In this document: positions 17,402 through 24,623 of the stretch, piece after piece | How positions within the stretch are numbered: the stretch's first letter is position 1 | Layout of the letters: each line of letters opens with the position of its first letter | Source: HXMU1420-13 sp024742815 | GTDB lineage: Bacteria > Bacteroidota > Rhodothermia > Balneolales > Balneolaceae | Length of the DNA: 64,000 bases | Assembly (NCBI GenBank): GCA_024742815.1 | Contig: JANSXX010000009.1 | Location: 84,709-148,708 of the forward strand | Direction: 5' to 3' | Notes under the pieces: model-generated | Database searches by the model: none | What the model saw: only the letters and a program-made list of their open reading frames with translations | Told to the model about the DNA's origin: nothing | Made by a program: the position numbers and the translations under genes

Positions 17402-18817
17402 ATGTTTTTTGAACAAATATTTGAAGAGAAATTAGCACAATATGCATATGTAATCGGTTGCCAACGGAATGGACAAGCCATTGTAGTGGATCCGATGCGA
17501 GATATCGAGCGCTATGAGCAATTAGCGGCTAAACATGGACTAAAAATTGTAGCTGTAGCAGAAACTCACATCCACGCAGATTATTTGTCAGGAGTAAGAG
17601 AATTCGCCGAAAAAGGTGCGAAGGTATACGTTTCTGACGAAGGTGATGCAGATTGGAAGTACGAATACATCATCGGAAGTGACTACGACTACCAGTTACT
17701 CAAAGATGGTGATGAGTTTAATATCGGAAATATAAAGTTCACCACGGTATACAGCCCGGGGCATACCCCAGAGCATGTGAGCTATTTGGTAACTGATGGT
17801 GCAGCTACAGACGAACCAATGGGAATTCTTTCCGGAGATTTCGTTTTTGTGGGTGATGTTGGTAGGCCTGATTTATTGGAAACAGCCGCAGGACAAGTAG
17901 GTGCCATGGAAGGTTCTGCAAAAGTGTTATACAAGAGTCTTGAAAAATTTAAATCACTCCCTGAGTATTTACAGCTTTGGCCCGGCCACGGAGCAGGTTC
18001 AGCTTGTGGGAAGGCTTTAGGAGCGGTTCCAAAATCTACGGTGGGTTACGAGCAAAAATTCAATAAATCTATTGCCACAACCATCAACGAGAAGAGCTTT
18101 GTAGATTTCATTCTGGATGGACAGCCGGAACCTCCATTATACTTTGCTCGCATGAAGCGCGACAATAAACTGGGACCAAAAGTACTGGGTGGGCTTCCAA
18201 AACCGACGCGTTTGGCGGTGAGTGAAATTGTTGAAGCAACAAAGAGTGATAATGCTGTGGTGATTGATACCCGTAATCGCACAGAATTTATGTCAGGTCA
18301 TCTCAAAGGTTCTATTCTAGCAATTATGAATAAGACCTTTAATACCATTGTTGGATCATATGTGACGGAAGATCAGGATATCTACCTCATTATCGATGAG
18401 TCGAAAGTGGAAGAAGCTGTTGTTGATCTGATCAGAATAGGATTGGATAACATCAAGGGATTTGCCACTCCTGCGGATTTGATGGACAGTAATGTTGAGC
18501 TGGTATCTACCGAGACAATTAATTTTGATCAGGTTGATGAGTTGCTTCAAAAAGGTGGTTACACCTTATTGGATGTACGCAAAAAATCAGAATATGATGA
18601 AGGTCATGGCGTAGGAGCGTTAAATATTGCACATACGCGACTTCTAGATCGCATGGAGGAAGTTCCTACTCATCAGCCTGTGATTGTTCATTGTAAATCG
18701 GGTGCGAGAGCATCAGCAGCTAGCTCCCTACTCGAAAATAAAGGCCATACCGTATTTTATGTAGATGATAAGGTTGAGCCTTGGCTAGAACGTACCAACC
18801 GATTGGTACAGGCTTAA
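17402..18817 (+). CDS. Persulfide dioxygenase-like MBL hydrolase fused to two rhodanese domains
   Basis: A 471-residue fusion. Residues of about 1-240 form a metallo-beta-lactamase domain of the ETHE1/CstB type: ETHIHADYLSG, SPGHTPEHVSYL, LSGDFVFVGDVGRPDL and WPGHGAGSACG hold the iron ligands. Residues of about 255-355 are a rhodanese fold with DTRNRTEF but no cysteine where the active loop should be. Residues of about 370-465 are an active-type rhodanese with HCKSGARAS. The protein probably oxidises glutathione or low-molecular-weight persulfide to sulfite and passes sulfane sulfur to or from the rhodanese. Sulfite would leave through the next gene's product. Confidence 0.93.
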   Translation: MFFEQIFEEKLAQYAYVIGCQRNGQAIVVDPMRDIERYEQLAAKHGLKIVAVAETHIHADYLSGVREFAEKGAKVYVSDEGDADWKYEYIIGSDYDYQLLKDGDEFNIGNIKFTTVYSPGHTPEHVSYLVTDGAATDEPMGILSGDFVFVGDVGRPDLLETAAGQVGAMEGSAKVLYKSLEKFKSLPEYLQLWPGHGAGSACGKALGAVPKSTVGYEQKFNKSIATTINEKSFVDFILDGQPEPPLYFARMKRDNKLGPKVLGGLPKPTRLAVSEIVEATKSDNAVVIDTRNRTEFMSGHLKGSILAIMNKTFNTIVGSYVTEDQDIYLIIDESKVEEAVVDLIRIGLDNIKGFATPADLMDSNVELVSTETINFDQVDELLQKGGYTLLDVRKKSEYDEGHGVGALNIAHTRLLDRMEEVPTHQPVIVHCKSGARASAASSLLENKGHTVFYVDDKVEPWLERTNRLVQA

Positions 18818-18818
18818 G

Positions 18819-19574
18819 ATGTTTTGGGCCCTTTTGGGTGCCCTTTTAATTGGAATATCACTGGGGCTGCTTGGCTCCGGTGGTTCTATTTTAACGGTAC
18901 CTGTTCTCATCTATTTGGTTGGAGAACCTGAAAAGGTTGCGATTGCAGAATCGCTGGGTGTAGTGGCTGCAATTAGTATGGTAGGAATGATTCCTTATGC
19001 TATCAGAAAAGAAGTAGACTGGAAAAGTGTGTTCTTTTTTGGGATACCCGGAATGGCAGGAACCTACGGTGGTGCTGCATTATCAAGCTACTTGAGCGGA
19101 ACTACTCAACTACTGATTTTCGCCGTAGTAATGATCCTTGCTGCCGGCATGATGATCAAAAACGGAGACGAAGCTAATCCGGAAAAGAAGCTAAATGTTT
19201 CGAAGTATCTTTTGATTATTGAAGGTCTCGTTGTAGGTGTCATAACCGGATTAGTTGGCGTTGGTGGTGGATTTTTGATTATTCCTGCACTGGTGTTAGT
19301 TGCCGGACTTGATATGCGCGTAGCCGTAGGTACAAGTCTGTTCATTATTGCTGCCAAAAGTACACTTGGGTTCTATAAATATTTGGATGTTCTGAGAGCA
19401 GAAAGTCTGGATGTAAACTGGGAATTGCTTGGAATATTCACTGTAGTTGGAATAATCGGCAGTTTTGTTGGAGGTAGAGTTGGCCGCTACGTACCTCAGA
19501 AAACACTAAAAAAAGGATTCGGCTATTTTCTAGTGGTGATGGGGATCTACATTCTTGGGAGTAATATATTTTAG
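18819..19574 (+). CDS. TauE/SafE-type sulfite exporter family protein
   Basis: A 251-residue permease of the TSUP family with about eight hydrophobic segments in two repeats: GISLGLLGSGGSILTVPVL near the N-terminus and GVITGLVGVGGGFLIIPALV in the middle. It begins 1 base after the dioxygenase stop. In this operon its likely cargo is sulfite or thiosulfate made by the persulfide dioxygenase. Heptamer repeats start on its stop codon. Confidence 0.92.
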   Translation: MFWALLGALLIGISLGLLGSGGSILTVPVLIYLVGEPEKVAIAESLGVVAAISMVGMIPYAIRKEVDWKSVFFFGIPGMAGTYGGAALSSYLSGTTQLLIFAVVMILAAGMMIKNGDEANPEKKLNVSKYLLIIEGLVVGVITGLVGVGGGFLIIPALVLVAGLDMRVAVGTSLFIIAAKSTLGFYKYLDVLRAESLDVNWELLGIFTVVGIIGSFVGGRVGRYVPQKTLKKGFGYFLVVMGIYILGSNIF

Positions 19575-19594
19575 ACGGGAGACGGGAGACGGCG
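19574..19594. repeat. Heptamer repeat GACGGGA x3
   Basis: Three 7-nt units (gacggga, gacggga, gacggcg), starting on the last base of the exporter stop codon. One of six short 7-nt-period arrays in the window. Confidence 0.8.
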
Positions 19595-19621
19595 AGGCGT
19601 GAAAAGTGTGATATTACCTTC

Positions 19622-19649
19622 CAGCAATCAGCAATCAGCAACCAGCAAT
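19622..19649. repeat. Heptamer repeat CAGCAAT x4
   Basis: Four 7-nt units (the third is cagcaac), lying just before the stop of the minus-strand permease. A different unit from the array 30 bases away but the same period. Confidence 0.85.
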
Positions 19650-19655
19650 CAGATC

Positions 19656-20954
19656 CTAACTACCTCGTCGACCTAGCCAAAATAATACGGTGCCGATCAG
19701 TATAAACAGTATGGTCATCCAAATATTGATGAAACTCACTTGAAACATCAGCCAGATACAGGCAATAATTCCTAAAATTGGAACAAGAAAACCGCCTTTT
19801 AATACGAAGCTATTTTCAGATTTAAACTTAGAGCGCAGTTTGGGAATCGCCGCACAAGTTATGATGTAGAGGAATAATCTGGACAGGACGGTCATTGCAG
19901 CAAGTACAGTAAACGAACTAAATGCTGCACCAAGGAAGGCTATCAAACCAAAAAAGACTACAGAATTTGCGGGGGTTAATAACTTTGGATGAACTTTACC
20001 AAACCAACCCGGTAATGATTTATCGAGTGCTAACGCATAGGTAAGTCGCGGCGAGGAAAACATATTACTCATAAGATTCGCAGTAACCGAGGTCACAATT
20101 CCTATCATCAAAATAACTGCGCCAAAATCTCCGAATAAGGCTGAAGAAGCATCCAATAAAGGCGATTCAGAAGAAGCTAAATTCGGAACAGCCGCTTCGG
20201 CTACTAATTGAATGAACATATAAAGAATTACGATGGAACCTAATCCAAGGATGAGTGCCTTTGGCATATCTTTTTCCGGATTTTTGGTCTCACCCGCCGG
20301 AACTACTCCACCTTCAAATCCAACAAAAGCATAAATCAGTAATAACGTGGCTGCTCCTATATCAGAAAAGAGTGGAGGGGATTGGTCAATGGAAGGAAGC
20401 ACTTCCGATCCTAACATCACCAATCCTCCGAACACCAGCAAGATCAGCACCGAAAATTTGATTACGGTAAAGATGGCTAACGAGCGAATGGATTCAACGG
20501 ATCCGAGGACATTTACGAAGGTCAACCCGCCGCAAACCAGGGCAAGAGCAATTAATCGCCCAACTCCTTCCCCAGCTGGTGCAAAAAAGAAGCCAATACT
20601 TTCTACTAAGAGCACAGAATTGGCAGAAAAGGAAATGAGTCGCGCCATGTAATACAACCAACCGGCCTGAAATCCGATAAATGGACCAAAAGCTTCTGTT
20701 CCGTAACGAACCGGTCCGCCCGTGCCCCGGAAATACGAACCAGCTTCAGCAAAACTAAGAATTACGGGAAGCATTAGAGTGGCGCATATTACATAAATCC
20801 ACACGCTATAATCTCCTGCTAATGCTGAGGCACCGCTTGGAAGACCAAAAATTCCGGCGCCAATTAGTCCGTTAACTACGAGTAACCAAATGCCCCATAC
20901 ACCTAGCTGACGTGGAAGTTTTTCGTTTTCGAGAGTAGAAGGTTGATTTTGCAT
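19656..20954 (-). CDS. APC-family amino-acid permease
   Basis: A 432-residue transporter with about 12 hydrophobic segments. The first, GIWLLVVNGLIGAGIFGLPS, has the GAGIF signature of the APC superfamily, and FVGFEGGVVPAGETKNPEKD is the typical segment after TM6. The frame is open 19 codons further upstream, but MQNQPSTLENEKLPRQLG at 20954 is the more natural start. Substrate is likely an amino acid; it cannot be narrowed down. Confidence 0.9.
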   Translation of the reverse strand: MQNQPSTLENEKLPRQLGVWGIWLLVVNGLIGAGIFGLPSGASALAGDYSVWIYVICATLMLPVILSFAEAGSYFRGTGGPVRYGTEAFGPFIGFQAGWLYYMARLISFSANSVLLVESIGFFFAPAGEGVGRLIALALVCGGLTFVNVLGSVESIRSLAIFTVIKFSVLILLVFGGLVMLGSEVLPSIDQSPPLFSDIGAATLLLIYAFVGFEGGVVPAGETKNPEKDMPKALILGLGSIVILYMFIQLVAEAAVPNLASSESPLLDASSALFGDFGAVILMIGIVTSVTANLMSNMFSSPRLTYALALDKSLPGWFGKVHPKLLTPANSVVFFGLIAFLGAAFSSFTVLAAMTVLSRLFLYIITCAAIPKLRSKFKSENSFVLKGGFLVPILGIIACIWLMFQVSFINIWMTILFILIGTVLFWLGRRGS

Positions 20955-21037
20955 GGGCGGAATGTAGAGGATTTTAGCGAACCGATGAAGTTTGAGTAGC
21001 AAGTAGCGCATTATAATTCATGGCTGTGAAAGATCTC

Positions 21038-21058
21038 CGAATAACGAGTAACGAATTA
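21038..21058. repeat. Heptamer repeat CGARTAA x3
   Basis: Units cgaataa, cgagtaa and cgaatta in the gap between the permease and the DUF5916 gene. The same unit family recurs inside the dehydrogenase gene at 30134-30154. Confidence 0.65.
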
Positions 21059-21228
21059 CGATTTTAATATTGAGACTAGTACATGCAAAATCGGTGGTTT
21101 AGTGCTTTCGTGGTGGAATTTATTAATCTTCAAATAGCAATGATTAAGTGTGTCTTGCAATCACAAAGTTTTACCGAGTGAAGGATCAGAGTTCATTATT
21201 TTGGGCGACAATAATTTTGGGACATTTT

Positions 21229-23463
21229 ATGAAAGCTTTTAATACGATCAGCGCTTTTTTGTTACTGCTATTCTTTTCACTGTTAACTCAAACAGGGATG
21301 GCATTTCAGATAGTGGAGGATTCTGAATCAAAAGTGATTCAATCTATTCGGATGAATGCGCAGGAACAATCCGACTTTAAATTTGATGGAAAGTTAGATG
21401 AATCGTTTTGGAACAGTATTCCGGCAGCCTCCGGATTTACGCAACAAGCTCCTGTAGAAGGTGCGGATGCATCTGAAAAAACAGAAGTGCGAATCGCCTT
21501 CGACGATAAAAACCTGTACATCGGAGTAATTTTATTCGATAGCGAACCCGATCAAATTAAAGCTTTTCAAAAAAGAAGGGATCAAAGAATTACCGCAGAT
21601 GAACGCTTTGTATGGATTTTTGACACCTTCAACGATCAGCGGAATGCGTATTTCATGGAAATCAATCCAAACGGAATGCGCACGGATGGTTTGGTAAGTA
21701 CTGGTCAGGGTGGCGGAATAAATCTAAGTTGGGATGGCATCTGGGATGCGCGAACCTACATTGGCGAATTTGGATGGTCGGCCGAAATCAAAATCCCGTT
21801 TAGTTCGCTTAATTTTGATGAAAATAGCCAACAATGGGGCGTAAACTTTATGCGCGTAATCCGTCGAAAAAACGAAACGGTTTTATGGACCGGGCATCGA
21901 CGAAATCAAGGGATTTCACGTCCACAAAACGCTGGTGTGCTTAGCGGATTAACCGGTGTTTCTCAAGGTTTAGGTTTAGAAGTAGTTCCTTTTGGGATTT
22001 TACCCGTTTCAAAAGATGCTACGGTTAGCCAATCCGAAGTAGAAATTAATCCTGATGCAGGGCTAGATATCAATTACAGTATCACGCCAAGTTTAAAGGC
22101 ATCCCTAACGTTTAATACCGATTTTGCAGAAGCCGAAGTAGATCAGCGACAGGTAAACTTAACTCGCTTTGCTATAGCCTTTCCGGAGCGCAGAGATTTC
22201 TTTTTGGAGGGAGCAAATATCTATTCCTTTGCACCAAGCAGTGGTATTAACCCATATTTCAGCCGAAGAATTGGCTTAGATCAAGGGAATCCAATCCCAA
22301 TTACATTTGGAGCTAGGTTACTGGGAAATGTGGGCTCGAATAACCTGGCTTTAATGCATGTGCAAACCGGCGAAAGTGGTGCTACGCCTGTGGAGAATTT
22401 TACCGTTGCCCGTGCCAAGAGAAATATTGGCCAAGAAAGTACCTTAGGTTTGATTTACACTCGAAGAGCAACTGTCGATACTGTCGGTTCTGATATGCAA
22501 GATCGTCATACTCTTGGTGCAGATTTAGAACTCGCTACTTCCAGCTTTTTAGGCGATAAAAATCTGCAATTTCAGGCTTTTTATGTATTTCACAATCCTT
22601 CTACAGTAAGCGATGATTCTACCACTATTTCTGATCGATCGTCGCGTGGAATTCGTCTGAATTTCCCAAACCGACCGTGGTTTGGTCATGTATCGTACCG
22701 TGAATTTGGAGATGCTTTTGATCCGGCGGTTGGTTTTGCACGACGGGTTGGTTTTCGCCGATTGCAACCTTCGATTGGCTTTGCCCCACAATTCGCAAAT
22801 AGTAAAGTTGTAGATCAGGTAGAATGGGGCATTCGTTTTGAACATCTTATGGATTTAGATTTCACCTTACTAACTCAAGACTTAATTTTTACTTTGGGTG
22901 AAGTGCAGTTTTCATCAGGTGAAGAAATCGCACTAAATGTGGGCAGAAACTATGAGTTGCTCGAAGAACCTTTTGATATAAAGCGGGATGGAAGCATTAT
23001 TATCCCGGCTGGTGATTATACAAATTGGGTTGCCGAAGTTGGTGCCGAAACCGCTGAGTTTCGTAAAATTTCAGCCGGTTTTGAAGTTGAGTACGGAGGT
23101 TTTTGGTCGGGTACCTACACAGAAATTGAAGGAGGATTGCGCCTTCGTCCCATTCCCGGAATTGAGCTGACCCCAAGTTTTGAGCGAACCATGGTTCGAT
23201 TGCCAGAAGGCGATTTTAATACCAATCTATTCCTTTTCGAAGGAATTTGGGATCTTTCTACCGAGCTATTCTTAACCTTGAATGTGCAATATGATAACCT
23301 GAGTAATGAAGTGGGGATGAACAATCGATTACGATGGATTATCACTCCGGGCTCGGACTTATTCTTGGTGTATAATCACAATTGGGAAGAAAATCCCCTC
23401 GGCCGATATGAAACGATTAATCAAGCCGGGATTATGAAAGTGAGTTACACGTATCGATTTTAG
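21229..23463 (+). CDS. DUF5916 outer-membrane protein with CBM9-like N-domain
   Basis: A 744-residue exported protein. The start at 21229 gives a clean signal peptide (MKAFNTISAFLLLLFFSL to TGMAFQ); the frame extends back to a GTG at 21148, which would put 27 charged residues ahead of it and is rejected. Residues of about 40-230 are a carbohydrate-binding-module-9-like domain (FDGKLDESFWNSI, NLYIGVILFDSEP, FFDTFNDQRNAY-like). The rest is a DUF5916 beta-rich domain ending in an aromatic residue (SYTYRF), as expected for an outer-membrane beta-barrel. Function unknown; common in Bacteroidota relatives. Confidence 0.88.
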   Translation: MKAFNTISAFLLLLFFSLLTQTGMAFQIVEDSESKVIQSIRMNAQEQSDFKFDGKLDESFWNSIPAASGFTQQAPVEGADASEKTEVRIAFDDKNLYIGVILFDSEPDQIKAFQKRRDQRITADERFVWIFDTFNDQRNAYFMEINPNGMRTDGLVSTGQGGGINLSWDGIWDARTYIGEFGWSAEIKIPFSSLNFDENSQQWGVNFMRVIRRKNETVLWTGHRRNQGISRPQNAGVLSGLTGVSQGLGLEVVPFGILPVSKDATVSQSEVEINPDAGLDINYSITPSLKASLTFNTDFAEAEVDQRQVNLTRFAIAFPERRDFFLEGANIYSFAPSSGINPYFSRRIGLDQGNPIPITFGARLLGNVGSNNLALMHVQTGESGATPVENFTVARAKRNIGQESTLGLIYTRRATVDTVGSDMQDRHTLGADLELATSSFLGDKNLQFQAFYVFHNPSTVSDDSTTISDRSSRGIRLNFPNRPWFGHVSYREFGDAFDPAVGFARRVGFRRLQPSIGFAPQFANSKVVDQVEWGIRFEHLMDLDFTLLTQDLIFTLGEVQFSSGEEIALNVGRNYELLEEPFDIKRDGSIIIPAGDYTNWVAEVGAETAEFRKISAGFEVEYGGFWSGTYTEIEGGLRLRPIPGIELTPSFERTMVRLPEGDFNTNLFLFEGIWDLSTELFLTLNVQYDNLSNEVGMNNRLRWIITPGSDLFLVYNHNWEENPLGRYETINQAGIMKVSYTYRF

Positions 23464-23559
23464 GAGGGACAATATTCAATAGACAACATTAGATATTCAA
23501 CGTGCAATTTCGCTAAAAGTCCGAGTTAAAAATAAGTTCTAATTCTAGTAGATGACCTT

Positions 23560-23760
23560 TCAAGAATTCTTCCGTTGAACTTTGTAATCATAATCATCTT
23601 CATAAACGACGGAATTAAAAAGTTCAATCACTTCTAGTTGTTTTCTGCGTTGGATGTATTCTTCCAATGCCTCGGTGACTACGGCTTTCTTAGTTTTGTG
23701 ATTTCCGATCCTTTTAGCTTCGTTAATTAGCTTATCATCGATGGCTAGATTTGTAGGCAT
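23560..23760 (-). CDS. Orphan VapB-type antitoxin
   Basis: A 66-residue type II antitoxin of the VapB family: MPTNLAIDDKLINEA, KTKKAVVTEALEEYI (ribbon-helix-helix-like DNA-binding part) and an acidic tail YEDDYDYK that would enter a PIN toxin. The usual VapC gene should follow on the minus strand, but the next 96 bases down to the DUF5916 gene hold no reading frame for it. The antitoxin therefore appears to have lost its toxin. Confidence 0.82.
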   Translation of the reverse strand: MPTNLAIDDKLINEAKRIGNHKTKKAVVTEALEEYIQRRKQLEVIELFNSVVYEDDYDYKVQRKNS

Positions 23761-23775
23761 GACTTTTTATTTCAA

Positions 23776-23811
23776 ATTACACATTACTGTGTCTAGAAAA
23801 AAAGTGTAATG
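23776..23811. promoter_or_regulatory. Inverted repeat upstream of the orphan antitoxin
   Basis: ATTACAC (23776-23782) and GTGTAAT (23804-23810) are exact reverse complements 21 bases apart, just before the antitoxin start. VapB proteins bind such sites to repress themselves, so an operator is plausible but unproven. Confidence 0.4.
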
Positions 23812-23881
23812 TTAAGAAGGTGCTTTCGATTGAATCTGATTATAAACGGATGATCCTTGATTATTCTTTGTTGAATATTGT

Positions 23882-24463
23882 TTAAACCTGATCAAACCTA
23901 AAACAATCAATAGTATGATCATTCACCAATCCACACGCTTGCATGTGAGCGTACATGATGGTGCTGCCTACAAATTTGAATCCTCGCTTTTTCAGGTCTT
24001 TGCTTAATGCATCAGATTCGGGGGACGTAGCCGGAACTTCCTTCATCGATTTCCAATGATTCACGATCGGCTTTCCATTAACGAACTTCCAGATATACTC
24101 ATCAAATGATCCAAACTCGTTTTGTATCTCCAGAAATTTTTGGGCATTGGTTACGGCACCCCGAACTTTTAATTTATTACGTATGATCCCCTCAAATTGC
24201 AGCAATTCTTGAATCTTGACTTCATCAAACTGAGCAACTTTTAAAGGATCAAAATCAGCAAAAGCTTTTCTATAACCATCACGACGTTTAAGAATAGTTG
24301 CCCAGCTTAATCCGGCCTGCGCACCTTCTAATATCAAAAACTCGAAATGTTTTCTATCGTCATGTACCGGAACACCCCATTCCTCATCGTGATATTGAAT
24401 GTATTGCTCAAAAGTACCTTCGGCCCATTCGCATCGAGTTAATGTCTCATCCATAAATTTCAA
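23882..24463 (-). CDS. tag: DNA-3-methyladenine glycosylase I
   Basis: A 193-residue helix-hairpin-helix glycosylase that removes 3-methyladenine from alkylated DNA. Family signatures are RCEWAEG, YHDEEWGVPVHDDRKHFEFL, GAQAGLSWATILKRR and, at the end, SFMQA-like YAHMQACGLVNDHTIDCFR, with the Cys and His expected to bind the structural zinc. Length matches the family. It is transcribed alone. Confidence 0.95.
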   Translation of the reverse strand: MKFMDETLTRCEWAEGTFEQYIQYHDEEWGVPVHDDRKHFEFLILEGAQAGLSWATILKRRDGYRKAFADFDPLKVAQFDEVKIQELLQFEGIIRNKLKVRGAVTNAQKFLEIQNEFGSFDEYIWKFVNGKPIVNHWKSMKEVPATSPESDALSKDLKKRGFKFVGSTIMYAHMQACGLVNDHTIDCFRFDQV

Positions 24464-24494
24464 ATTTGGTTAGCACAACAAGAATGTACATCCT

Positions 24495-24543
24495 TAATTG
24501 ATAATTGATAATTGATAATTGATAATTGATAATTGATAATTGA
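24495..24543. repeat. Heptamer repeat TAATTGA x7
   Basis: Seven perfect 7-nt copies (49 bases) between tag and the PEP carboxylase gene. It starts 32 bases before the tag start codon on the other strand, so copy number could affect spacing in both promoters. Confidence 0.95.
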
Positions 24544-24623
24544 TATCCTAATAATCCCCAAACTTTTTGTTTACATTAGATGATCACACTCACACAACAA
24601 CACATCGAAGAATAGAGAATAAT

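Noticed and set aside
21148..21228. N-terminal extension of the DUF5916 protein from a GTG
   Set aside because: It would put charged residues before a clear signal peptide.
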